Source of the DNA: Scandinavium sp036271055
GTDB lineage: Bacteria > Pseudomonadota > Gammaproteobacteria > Enterobacterales > Enterobacteriaceae
DNA length: 64,000 nt
Assembly: GCF_036271055.1 (NCBI RefSeq)
Contig: NZ_DATBBJ010000073.1
Location: 1-64,000, forward strand
Reading direction: 5' to 3'
Part shown: positions 55,583-62,931 of the stretch, piece after piece
Layout: each line of letters starts with the position of its first letter
Position numbering within the stretch: position 1 is the first letter of the stretch
Notes under the pieces: generated by a model
Database searches by the model: none
What the model saw: the letters and a program-made list of their open reading frames with translations, nothing else
Told to the model about the DNA's origin: nothing
Program-made: the position numbers and the translations under genes

Positions 55583-55605
55583 CCCGCACTCATGTGCGGG
55601 TTTTC
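55583..55605 (+). terminator. Terminator after the HPxA-repeat gene
   Basis: CCCGCAC-TCAT-GTGCGGG followed by TTTTC; strong stem, short T run. Confidence 0.75.
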
Positions 55606-55859
55606 ATTTCACGTCAAAATGACGGCGATATTCGCAAGCTGCATTGTATCTGTACATCTGTCATATTGGTGACCCGATATATGTTTATTTGCATACGACA
55701 ACATAGATTGCATATGAATGGGAGCCTTTTGATTCCCGTTTTTTATGGTGGAACGAGATTTGAATAGTAGAAATCACTGCAATATTTAATTTTCTGGTTC
55801 TTTGTGTCGCTTAGTGATTGTCACAGGGTGTATTTTCTAAAAGCAGGAGTATGGCTTTC
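55606..55859. other. AT-rich gene-free region before the Imm-like gene
   Basis: About 250 bases (339 between the two coding regions, including the terminator) with no ORF of interest. A short weak stem with a T run (GGGA...TTCCCGTTTTTT near 55719-55745) may be a degenerate terminator. Confidence 0.35.
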
Positions 55860-56144
55860 ATGGACGTTTTGATGTTTTTCATCGGGATGGGAAGAGTACT
55901 GGTGACGGAGCCGTTTGCCGGGATTTGCCTCTACATTGTCCCTCTTGCTCTCGCGCTGCTTTCCAAAAAGAGAAATGCATTTCCCATCGTTATTATCAAC
56001 GTCCTGACGGGATGGTTTCTACCTGCATGGATCTTACTCTTTTTATGGGCTATTTTCGGTGAAAAAGCGATGAGTGGCACGACTTCGCAGATATCAGGTT
56101 TAAAATTCTGTGGACTCTGTAATGTCTGCCAACCCGCCGACTAA
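55860..56144 (+). CDS. Small membrane protein with superinfection-immunity (T4 Imm-like) pattern
   Basis: 94 aa from ATG 55860, ten bases after AGGAG; an ATG at 55851 and a TTG at 55818 in the same frame are less well placed. Two hydrophobic segments, the second NVLTGWFLPAWILLFLWAIFG, fit the Imm_superinfect family motif (Asn-x3-GW-x5-W-x4-WA) seen in T4 Imm and many bacterial small proteins. Phage T4 Imm blocks DNA entry of superinfecting phages; bacterial homologues are mostly uncharacterised. Cysteines occur in the C-terminal tail CGLCNVC. Confidence 0.65.
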   Translation: MDVLMFFIGMGRVLVTEPFAGICLYIVPLALALLSKKRNAFPIVIINVLTGWFLPAWILLFLWAIFGEKAMSGTTSQISGLKFCGLCNVCQPAD

Positions 56145-56267
56145 TATGACGCCATGTCCTTAATGAGACAACGAATGGGCGGGGGGTTACGCGGTGGGTG
56201 CAGTTATCCTGCAACGGGAGCGTGTTAGCTCCCGCTCGCATCTAAGAAATACTTTCTATCGCGTCAT

Positions 56268-56510
56268 TCAGTCTTCCATCATCCACATATCGGCTTCTTC
56301 AAACATCTCCTGCACCGCTCTACTGATTTGCTCTTTTTCATGTTTGCTGGCATCTGTGTTAATGCCGGGCAGGGTCATCATTGGCTTAACGCGAACGTCA
56401 GCTTCCGGGAAAATGTGATTTACGCGGCGGGTAAGCTCGTTGAGGATTTTTTCGCGCGCGCCTGGCAGGCCTTCAAAATTGCGTTTGTCATAGATGAGTT
56501 CGACGAACAT
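56268..56510 (-). CDS. msgA: DinI-family protein, MsgA-like
   Basis: 80 aa, DinI domain. MFVELIYDKRNFEGLPGAREKILNEL and EMFEEADMWMMED closely resemble Salmonella MsgA (macrophage survival) as I recall it; E. coli DinI, which stabilises RecA filaments, is more distant. Acidic C-terminal helix is intact. A LexA box stands 39 bases upstream of the start, so SOS control is likely. In Salmonella msgA also lies near icd. Confidence 0.85.
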   Translation of the reverse strand: MFVELIYDKRNFEGLPGAREKILNELTRRVNHIFPEADVRVKPMMTLPGINTDASKHEKEQISRAVQEMFEEADMWMMED

Positions 56511-56548
56511 GACTTCTTCCTTAGTACTTGTAAGATGAGTAGTTTTAT

Positions 56549-56566
56549 ACTGTATGCATGAACAGT
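56549..56566. promoter_or_regulatory. LexA (SOS) box before msgA
   Basis: ACTGTATGCATGAACAGT contains CTG-N10-CAG with the alternating AT-rich centre of LexA boxes. On the minus strand it would cover the msgA promoter. Confidence 0.8.
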
Positions 56567-56706
56567 GTCAAGTGTGACAACTCAAGCTCCATCATTCAGA
56601 ACACAGGAACTCACCGAAAAGAGTGGCGCAGCATTAATCACTTAGAGGAATTAATCTGAGACTGGCAGAATCATGCGTACTTCTGAAACGACAATAAGTT
56701 GCCATC

Positions 56707-57138
56707 ATGAAAAAAAGTGCACTCTTCGCAATCAGTTTTATGCTCTTCGCCAGCCAGTCCAGTTTTGCAGGGACAAAAACGCTGGTGGAATATGGTGTGG
56801 TTCAACAAAGTCACATCATTAGCGACAGCAACGGACGTTATCATCCCTTGCGCACAGCAGCAGCTGGCGCCTTAGGGGGCGTTGTGGGGCATCAGTTCGG
56901 TAATGGTAAAGGAAAAACCGCAATGACTGTCGCGGGTGCAGCGGCAGGGGCCAGCGCTTCTCGCTATCGCCAGAGTACGCAGCAAGCTCCGCAGAAAGTT
57001 GATCTACTGATCAAAACCCAATCGGGGGCGACCATCGATGTGGTGCAGGATTACAACGGCGGGATTGTGTTTAATCCGGGCGATAAGGTCCGCATTCTGA
57101 CCCAGGGCTCGAACACCAGCGTTGATAAATCGCTTTAA
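56707..57138 (+). CDS. Exported glycine-zipper envelope protein (envE position)
   Basis: 143 aa. Signal peptide cut after SQSSFA (about residue 21), no lipobox Cys; then GTKTLVEYGVVQQ, a glycine-zipper 2TM domain (AAAGALGGVVGHQFGNGKGKTAMTVAGAAAGASASR region) and a small C-terminal beta domain (LIKTQSGATIDVVQDYNGG). Related to YcfJ and SlyB-type proteins. It occupies the place of envE next to msgA in Salmonella; identity to EnvE not verified. Confidence 0.8.
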   Translation: MKKSALFAISFMLFASQSSFAGTKTLVEYGVVQQSHIISDSNGRYHPLRTAAAGALGGVVGHQFGNGKGKTAMTVAGAAAGASASRYRQSTQQAPQKVDLLIKTQSGATIDVVQDYNGGIVFNPGDKVRILTQGSNTSVDKSL

Positions 57139-57162
57139 TGAGCGGATAGCAGGCATAAAAAA

Positions 57163-57187
57163 GGGAACCTCAGGGTTCCCATTTTTT
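57163..57187. terminator. Bidirectional terminator
   Basis: GGGAACC-TCAG-GGTTCCC with a T run on the right and an A run on the left, serving the glycine-zipper gene and the convergent zinc-ribbon gene. Confidence 0.88.
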
Positions 57188-57235
57188 CGCTTGCGGCCCT
57201 GCGTGGAGTCAAAAGCGTACTGCCGCAGCGGTAAA

Positions 57236-57406
57236 TTATCTGGCGGACAGTTGCGACGCTGAAAAGAGCGTGCCGCAGTAAGGACAAAGCAAAGGACTAT
57301 TTTTTTTAATTCGGGAAGGGCTGTGCATCGACTGTTTAGCACATTTAGGACATGTACATTCTGCAGGTTGGGAAGGGCGAAGTGCACGATTTTTACGTTC
57401 AGCCAT
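57236..57406 (-). CDS. Small zinc-ribbon protein (YnfU-like)
   Basis: 56 aa from ATG at 57406, preceded on the minus strand by AAAAGGAATACAC. Two CxxC pairs, CTCPKCAKQS and LLCPYCGTLF, separated by about 22 residues, form one zinc ribbon; the linker HSPSRIKKN is basic. Resembles the YnfU family as recalled. The frame is open 35 codons upstream without support. Function unknown. Confidence 0.7.
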   Translation of the reverse strand: MAERKNRALRPSQPAECTCPKCAKQSMHSPSRIKKNSPLLCPYCGTLFSASQLSAR

Positions 57407-57566
57407 GTGTATTCCTTTTATGTTGGCGCAAAACAATAACTCAAAGGCTCCTGAAAAGCCCTCATTCATTTTTTTATTTTTAACATTCAGACTTTTTCCC
57501 GACCCTGACAAAACAATCCGAGATAAACCTTGCTAAGTAAAGTTAATCATGCGTTAATGCGTCATC

Positions 57567-57580
57567 GGTTTGAACATACG
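57567..57580 (+). promoter_or_regulatory. Cold-box-like element in the csp leader
   Basis: GGTTTGAACATACG resembles the cspA-family cold box (GGTTTGACGTACAGA) with one inserted base. It lies about 165 bases before the csp ATG, the usual leader length of cold-induced csp genes. The rest of the 331-base gap (57407-57737) shows no gene; it looks like a long 5' leader. Confidence 0.4.
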
Positions 57581-57737
57581 CGTTATCTGAAACAGTTCTC
57601 TTAAGTCGTTCTCATCATTTTCTCTCCTTGATGTCCTTCTTCAGTTTTCTTAGCTTTTAGCATCGTTTCTTAGACTCAACAGTTTTTTCAAACCAGCACT
57701 GCCTCCGGGCGAAATAAAAAATAAAAGGTAAATATAT

Positions 57738-57950
57738 ATGTCTACTAAAATGACTGGTTTAGTAAAATGGTTTAACGCTGATAAAGGCTTCGGTTTTATC
57801 ACTCCAGCAGACGGCAGCAAAGATGTCTTCGTACATTTCTCTGCTATTCAGAGCAACGATTTCCGTACTCTGAACGAAAATCAAGAAGTTGAATTCTCCG
57901 TTGAAGCAGGTCCTAAAGGTCCTTCAGCTGTCAACGTGGTACCGCGTTGA
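57738..57950 (+). CDS. Cold-shock protein, CspA family
   Basis: 70-aa single-stranded nucleic-acid chaperone. RNP1 KGFGFI and RNP2 VFVHF intact; MTGLVKWFNADKGFGFITPADGSKD is closest to E. coli CspI/CspG/CspB, so a single symbol is not given. Preceded by AAAAGGTAAATATAT. The next gene starts 10 bases downstream. Confidence 0.95.
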   Translation: MSTKMTGLVKWFNADKGFGFITPADGSKDVFVHFSAIQSNDFRTLNENQEVEFSVEAGPKGPSAVNVVPR

Positions 57951-57960
57951 GGGCCTGAAT

Positions 57961-58149
57961 ATTACTGATTCAATTCACTTCCGCTGCCCTTGCTGCCACG
58001 GTTCACAATATCGGACTTCATCGTTCGATGTTTCTGAAAAAAATCCGTTTGGTGCGAAATGTATTTTTTGCAAATCGGCAATGGTCACCTTCGATAATAT
58101 TTACACCTGGCAACGTCCGGTCTCTATTTCTGCTGAAATCAGAAAATAA
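57961..58149 (+). CDS. ymcF: YmcF-like cold-shock zinc protein with ATT start
   Basis: 62 residues if started at ATT 57961: (M)TDSIHFRCPCCHGSQYRTS...CIFCKSAMVTFDN. Two CxxC pairs suggest a zinc ribbon. Strongly like E. coli YmcF/YnfQ, small proteins encoded after cspG/cspB and reported to start at a non-AUG codon; the length of 62 is the same. There is no ATG, GTG or TTG at the right place; GAGG of the csp stop region (57948-57952) lies 8 bases before the ATT. The upstream in-frame ATG at 57889 lies inside csp. Confidence 0.8.
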   Translation: MTDSIHFRCPCCHGSQYRTSSFDVSEKNPFGAKCIFCKSAMVTFDNIYTWQRPVSISAEIRK

Positions 58150-58225
58150 AATACAGACTGTCGTTCTCAGATAAAGAATATTTTTAGGGCAGGTGACGGA
58201 CTTTTCTTCCTCATCCGGAGAACGA

Positions 58226-58453
58226 ATGAAAAAAGTGCTCGTGTTTTTTAACGCTGAACCGCTTGTCGTCGTTTCCGTGATGCCTGATGAAACGTCAATA
58301 CGTCGTGAATATCCGAATGGAGAGGAGGCAACATTGAAAATTATGTCTGCCAGTTTTCCTTCTCTGACCGGTGATCATAACGTTATCCACGTCGCCACAG
58401 ACAGAGAACTTGCTGCAGAAGATATTCTCAAAGCAGCAGAAAAGTATCTGTAA
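58226..58453 (+). CDS. Small protein of unknown function
   Basis: 75 aa from ATG 58226, five bases after GGAG. MKKVLVFFNAEPLVVVSVMPDET at the N terminus could look like a signal sequence but is strand-like rather than a typical signal. Acidic C terminus AAEDILKAAEKYL. I do not recognise it. Follows the csp-ymcF pair on the same strand and has its own terminator. Confidence 0.65.
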   Translation: MKKVLVFFNAEPLVVVSVMPDETSIRREYPNGEEATLKIMSASFPSLTGDHNVIHVATDRELAAEDILKAAEKYL

Positions 58454-58470
58454 AACCTGTGTGTCCTGTG

Positions 58471-58494
58471 AACCGCCCAATGGGCGGTTTTTTT
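58471..58494 (+). terminator. Terminator after the small protein gene
   Basis: AACCGCCC / GGGCGGTT stem with a three-base loop and a T run. Confidence 0.88.
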
Positions 58495-58518
58495 ATGCCT
58501 GTTTGCCGGGCAAATCTC

Positions 58519-58914
58519 TCAGCTCGAAAGCTTACCTTTAAGCAGGTTAAGGCCTTCTGAAAGCAGATCCTGGTTGTCGTTGACTTGTCCATCAGGGGAA
58601 AGCGTGTCGACCACTTTAGGCAGATGTTCAGCAATCAGGTTCGACGCGGTTTGCGGATCGATACCCAGTTTAGCGGCGAGATCGGCGACAGCCGGAGAGC
58701 CCAGCGCATCCGTTATCTGATCGCCAGAAACAGGCTGATTGGAACCCGTGCTTATCCAGGACTCGACAATCGCACCCAATCCCCCTTGCTGGAATTTGGC
58801 GATAAGCCCGGACACGCCGCCTTGCTCGTTGATCCAGGCGAGAATGGCCTGATAGTTGACTGCCTGTCCATCCTGTCCGCCGAACATGCCCGCCACCTGG
58901 TTAAATAAACTCAT
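58519..58914 (-). CDS. YidB-like DUF937 protein
   Basis: 131 aa from MSLFNQVAGMFGG at 58914. DUF937: AILAWINEQGGVSGLIAKFQQGGLG, VSGDQITDALG, and LLSEGLNLLKGKL at the end, as in E. coli YidB. Function unknown; probably a helical cytosolic protein. E. coli yidB lies elsewhere, so this may be a paralogue. Confidence 0.85.
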   Translation of the reverse strand: MSLFNQVAGMFGGQDGQAVNYQAILAWINEQGGVSGLIAKFQQGGLGAIVESWISTGSNQPVSGDQITDALGSPAVADLAAKLGIDPQTASNLIAEHLPKVVDTLSPDGQVNDNQDLLSEGLNLLKGKLSS

Positions 58915-59148
58915 AATGGTATTCCTCACTGTTCACTGCGTGAATTCATCGGCTTAAACCAAAATGTGTTAAGCGCAATGAAAGAAACTGATGTGAGAGG
59001 AACCTCACAACCCTTAATTATAAATCACCGAAAGGGCTTTTGTTTTTCTTTACCAGGCGCAGGTGTGTCGCGTGTTTACGCAGTTTTCGCACAAAAAAAG
59101 AACAGGTTCAATTCAGGACCAAAAACTGATATCCGCAGGGTGAGTTTA

Positions 59149-59451
59149 ATGTTAAAAATACGGCGGAAAATCCCATCAGAGAAGTCTGTAATGCAGCTGG
59201 AACAATACAAAACAAAGAAAGGGAAACGCTTTATTTTGGCGCTGGTTGCCATTTTTGCCGTTGCACTGATGCTTGTCGCCTATTCATCATTTGGCACTGC
59301 GGTACAGCCACCTGATTTTCCCTACAACACCAGTTCAACCTCCATGCTCGTTATGCAAGCAGCAAAGGTACTGGTTTATAGCATCGTCTTTACGCTGCTC
59401 AGCGCCATTCCACTGGGGCAATTACTGTTAGATCCCGTCCGCGAGCCTTAA
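59149..59451 (+). CDS. Small two-segment membrane protein of unknown function
   Basis: 100 aa from ATG 59149 (AGGG 8 bases before) or 86 aa from ATG 59191. Basic N terminus, hydrophobic segments at ILALVAIFAVALMLVAYSSF and VLVYSIVFTLLSAIPLGQLLL, short periplasmic loop between. Not recognised. The open frame extends upstream to 58966 without a ribosome site. Confidence 0.55.
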   Translation: MLKIRRKIPSEKSVMQLEQYKTKKGKRFILALVAIFAVALMLVAYSSFGTAVQPPDFPYNTSSTSMLVMQAAKVLVYSIVFTLLSAIPLGQLLLDPVREP

Positions 59452-59540
59452 AATTTAAGCTGTTGCGATGATGGCGCTCGTTTTCATTCTCCGCTAAATT
59501 GTACCTGAATATTAAGACTATTTTTGTCAGTGGTGCTGTT

Positions 59541-61028
59541 GTGAAGAATGTTCAGGATGCGTTGCGAAAACGACAGGCACTGCTGATTTCGGCGGCTATC
59601 ACGCTGCTGTGCGTTTCTCTTTACGTTGTTTTTGCTCATCAAAAACGGATGGCAGAAGTCAACGAACGCATGAGTGTCCTGGTCACGCAGATGATATCGG
59701 TCTTTAATGACAATGAAATGATTGCCGATGCAACGGGCGTGCGGTTTCAGCAAATCCGTGGTACTCGCGAATGCGGTGGGCTCTCCGCTTTTACGCCACG
59801 TGATGGCGAAAATTGGGCCATCAACGGTGATTCGCATCAACTCAATCCCGCTTCCGGCACGCTTGTATCCCGTAATCAGGATTTGAACGCCAGCTGTATG
59901 TTCGCGGCTGCCGAATTTATTCGTCATAAAATCAACGCCATCAATCCCGGACGCTTCGACGCTCATCGCTATATTATTGCCCATGATGCGAGCTGGTTTT
60001 ATTGGTTTGATGCGCGGGACTCGATTCCTTTTCATTTCAGCGACTCGAAAATGGCGAGCGATCCGTCAGCCTTCTTTAAGCCGCCAGAGTCGTTCTATGA
60101 CCGTTTACTGCAAAAAGATGTCAGTAAGCGAGCGGAGAGTTCGTCCGATATTTATCTCGATCGCATTACCGGCGAAAAGGCCTATAGCGTCATCAGCTAC
60201 ATCTATGATTTGTCAGGAGCAGGTGTTTCTGACCGTATCGTGGGCTATCTGCTTTACGATCACTCCCTGAGCGAAATTCGGGCAGCGATGCTGGAGTCGT
60301 TTGGCGGACAACTTCCTCCGGCGCTGATGGTTGAACTGATCAACGCGCATACGAAGAGCTCGTTATGTCTGACGAAAACCTGTTTCTGGCTAAGTGAAGC
60401 CTTAACTCGCCCCATGTCGGACAAATATCAGTTCCGCTATGCGCTGCCGGTCTATTTGTTTGTGCTCAACGATCCCCAGGGCAGAGCGGCGGTACTTCTT
60501 GCTCCCTTCATCTTCTTGTTGATGGCGCACATGCTGCGTCGCCGTTTCAATCAGAACGATATTCGACATTATACTGACCCGCTCACACGCTGTTTTACGC
60601 GCAAAATCCTCGAGATTGTGCGTGAACGTATCAATGCTTATCCGGTGGTTATCCTGATGGACTGTAACAAATTTAAATCCATCAATGATACCTGGGGGCA
60701 TGGCGCAGGCGACAGGGCATTGCAGGTCATCGCACAGCGAATGATGTCAAACGTTCGGGATGAAAACGATTTGGTTATCCGTACCGGAGGGGATGAGTTT
60801 GTGATCCTACTGCATTTGACAGATTTTGATACCGCCCGCCGTATTGCTGAGCGAGTGGCGCAGGATATTGCCGCGCAGGATTTTAAGGCCAGTGGCCACG
60901 CGTTACCGCTGTCGGTTTCTTGGGGCGTCGCACAATTCCGTGATGATCTTGACGCCACCATTCAACAGGCCGATGCGGATATGTACCGGATGAAGCAGGC
61001 GCGTCAGGACGCGACAACGATTCGCTGA
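59541..61028 (+). CDS. Membrane diguanylate cyclase (GGDEF)
   Basis: Makes the second messenger c-di-GMP. About 495 aa from GTG 59541 (weak GGTG ribosome site); a TTG at 59499 is an alternative. One membrane segment near the N terminus, a periplasmic sensor of about 280 residues with several cysteines, a second segment (AAVLLAPFIFLLMAHML), then a GGDEF domain with the intact active site RTGGDEFVIL. The inhibitory I-site position reads DEND instead of RxxD, so product inhibition may be lost. Architecture like DgcJ; orthology not claimed. Its 3' end overlaps convergent dgcP by 25 bases. Confidence 0.85.
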   Translation: MKNVQDALRKRQALLISAAITLLCVSLYVVFAHQKRMAEVNERMSVLVTQMISVFNDNEMIADATGVRFQQIRGTRECGGLSAFTPRDGENWAINGDSHQLNPASGTLVSRNQDLNASCMFAAAEFIRHKINAINPGRFDAHRYIIAHDASWFYWFDARDSIPFHFSDSKMASDPSAFFKPPESFYDRLLQKDVSKRAESSSDIYLDRITGEKAYSVISYIYDLSGAGVSDRIVGYLLYDHSLSEIRAAMLESFGGQLPPALMVELINAHTKSSLCLTKTCFWLSEALTRPMSDKYQFRYALPVYLFVLNDPQGRAAVLLAPFIFLLMAHMLRRRFNQNDIRHYTDPLTRCFTRKILEIVRERINAYPVVILMDCNKFKSINDTWGHGAGDRALQVIAQRMMSNVRDENDLVIRTGGDEFVILLHLTDFDTARRIAERVAQDIAAQDFKASGHALPLSVSWGVAQFRDDLDATIQQADADMYRMKQARQDATTIR

Positions 61029-62011
61029 CGGGCTTTTTTATCAAGATACATCGCGGCATCCGCTGCCTGAATTGCGCTTTCAGCGTCCATCTCATGTGGG
61101 CTGACGTCAATCGCGCCGATACTCGCGCCAGGGTAATGCAGGCTGTGACCGCCAATGTGATAATGGCCTTGGATCTGACGGCGTAACTGCTCGATAAACG
61201 GCAGCTTCTGACCACTGGACGTTATCTCGCAGGCGACCAGAAATTCATCGCCACCCAGACGACCCACAATATCTTCGCCGCGCATTACCGATGCGAGCCG
61301 CTGACCGACCTGAATTAAAAACGCATCTCCGGCCTGATGGCCGTGAATATCGTTGATCTCTTTGAAATCGTCGAGATCGATAAAGGCGATCAGCACGCGT
61401 GAATGGTTGCGACGTGATTGCTCAAATAACGCATCGAGATGTTCATAGACAGCACGGCGATTGGCAAGACCGGTCAATGCGTCGGTGTAGGAGTGGGCGA
61501 TGAGCGCTGCATTGGCTTCACGCAACTGCATAACCAGCGACTCTTTTTCAATGTAACGGGCAATCAGACTGGCAAACAGCTGTAAAACATGTTCGCTATT
61601 GATGTTGTAGCTATGTCTGTCCCGGCTCGATGCGCAAAGCGTGCCGTACAACGATCCATCGGTCAGATGAACGGGCGTAGTGAAAAACGTGTTGATGCCT
61701 AGTGACTGAGCCGCTTCGCAATCCTGCCAACGAGTATCCACGTCATTGCTGAAAAAGTGTTGTTCGTCGACCGCGCGTTTGCACAGCGCGTCATCCCAGG
61801 GCAGGGAAAAGCCTTCGGGGATCTGCATATCGCTGCTGTTACGTGCGTAGACGATATGCTGCAAGCGTGTGGCGCTGTCGATTTTGGTCAGATACGTCGA
61901 TTCCATATGCGTAACCAATTCAAGCATTTCCAGCAATTGGCGCACGAGACTTTCGAGTGATTGTTCGGTGGCGAGGGTCTGTGAAACGCGGGCGAGAATA
62001 ATATCTGACAT
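61004..62011 (-). CDS. dgcP: GAF-domain diguanylate cyclase DgcP
   Basis: 335 aa from MSDIILARVSQTLATEQSLE at 62011; closely like E. coli DgcP (YeaP). N-terminal GAF domain (about residues 20-165), then GGDEF with active site GRLGGDEFLV. The I-site is present (RGED, RxxD). The frame is open 27 codons upstream without family match. In E. coli yeaO, yoaF and yeaP are neighbours, as here, but far from icd. Confidence 0.9.
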   Translation of the reverse strand: MSDIILARVSQTLATEQSLESLVRQLLEMLELVTHMESTYLTKIDSATRLQHIVYARNSSDMQIPEGFSLPWDDALCKRAVDEQHFFSNDVDTRWQDCEAAQSLGINTFFTTPVHLTDGSLYGTLCASSRDRHSYNINSEHVLQLFASLIARYIEKESLVMQLREANAALIAHSYTDALTGLANRRAVYEHLDALFEQSRRNHSRVLIAFIDLDDFKEINDIHGHQAGDAFLIQVGQRLASVMRGEDIVGRLGGDEFLVACEITSSGQKLPFIEQLRRQIQGHYHIGGHSLHYPGASIGAIDVSPHEMDAESAIQAADAAMYLDKKARQRIVVAS

Positions 62012-62147
62012 GACCTGAAAACTCCCGTGCACTAACAGCGAAAGGCTGCACGCTATGCTGAAAATATCAACTATCTCACCATAGTAAACCATGAATACAT
62101 CAAATTTTATACATCAAAAGGGCGAGAATGAGATGAGTTTGCAACAT

Positions 62148-62225
62148 AAAAAAAGCCCCGCCGGGGAAGACGGGGCAAAACTCATTGATTATGGAATGAT
62201 GTGTTCTCTGGTCAGTGTGAGAACG
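62148..62225 (-). ncRNA. Candidate small RNA or dgcP leader with intrinsic terminator
   Basis: Read on the minus strand: hairpin GTTCTC-N10-GAGAAC (62203-62224), about 25 unpaired bases, then GCCCCG-N10-CGGGGC (62155-62176) followed by seven U (62148-62154). No minus-strand gene lies just upstream to need this terminator, so it ends an unannotated transcript of about 80 nt, or works as an attenuator in the leader of dgcP, which begins 134 bases further. No convincing promoter could be fixed. The rest of the 302-base gap shows no gene. Confidence 0.5.
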
Positions 62226-62313
62226 CTCCTAATTTAATTTGCAAAAGTGCAGTTAAAATGAAGAAATAGTGAAGATTAAGGCAAATCAGCCGCATTAAAA
62301 GGATCCTATCTCA

Positions 62314-62556
62314 ATGAAATACGCCGGATTATTACTCCCATTGGTACTGGCAGGTTGTTCCCACGCAAAAGAAAACGATGCGCCGCCACCGCCAAACATG
62401 GGAATGGCAAACCCTGCGTCAGTCTACTGCTTGCAAAAAGGCGGGACGGAAGTGCCGGTGCAAACGCCGCAGGGCGTGCGAACCGACTGCAAACTGCCTA
62501 ACGGCGAAGTAATTGACGAATGGACGTTGTACCGTCGCGACCACTCGCACTCGTGA
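62314..62556 (+). CDS. yoaF: DUF333 lipoprotein YoaF
   Basis: 80 aa. Lipobox VLAGC at residues 11-15, a short Pro-rich spacer (DAPPPPNMGM), then the DUF333 core NPASVYCLQKGG...CKLPNGEVIDEWTLYRRDH, very like E. coli YoaF. Divergent from dgcP. Second DUF333 lipoprotein of the window (the other is at 48117). Confidence 0.88.
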   Translation: MKYAGLLLPLVLAGCSHAKENDAPPPPNMGMANPASVYCLQKGGTEVPVQTPQGVRTDCKLPNGEVIDEWTLYRRDHSHS

Positions 62557-62625
62557 CAGCACGCTGCTCTCCAGGATACAATCAATGATAAGATTAATCT
62601 TAAAATTAGATGGTGTGAGAGCAGC

Positions 62626-62931
62626 ATGTTTCAGCTTAAACCGGGCACCCTGGCGATGATCATCGCGGCCCGCACGCCCGCAGGCCGGGCCAATATCGGT
62701 AAATCCGTATCGTTATTTGCATTGTGCCAGCCGGGCGATCGTCTTCTGAATCCGGTGAATGGCGTGGTGACTGAATTACCGCGTGAAGCTCAGCGCGCGC
62801 TGTGGCTGGTGACCGGGGATATTCATTCCGTTGACGGCCAGGCCGGGTTTGCGTTTGTTCGCCCTGAACATTTGATGCCGCTTACGCCAGATATACTGCC
62901 AGCCGATGAACTCGAAAAAGTTACCGGGTAA
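62626..62931 (+). CDS. Small protein of unknown function
   Basis: 101 aa, ATG 62626 with GAGAG six bases before. MFQLKPGTLAMIIAARTPAGRANIGKSVSL; no signal peptide or cysteines of note (one Cys). Its beta-rich, proline-bounded layout suggests a small barrel (CQPGDRLLNPVNGVV, FVRPEHLMPLTP). Unrecognised. Ends 11 bases inside convergent yeaO. Confidence 0.6.
   Translation: MFQLKPGTLAMIIAARTPAGRANIGKSVSLFALCQPGDRLLNPVNGVVTELPREAQRALWLVTGDIHSVDGQAGFAFVRPEHLMPLTPDILPADELEKVTG

Noticed and set aside
56215..56234. Hairpin CGGGAGC / GCTCCCG after the Imm-like gene
   Set aside because: Resembles the icd terminator stem but has no T run on either side, so it is not called a terminator.
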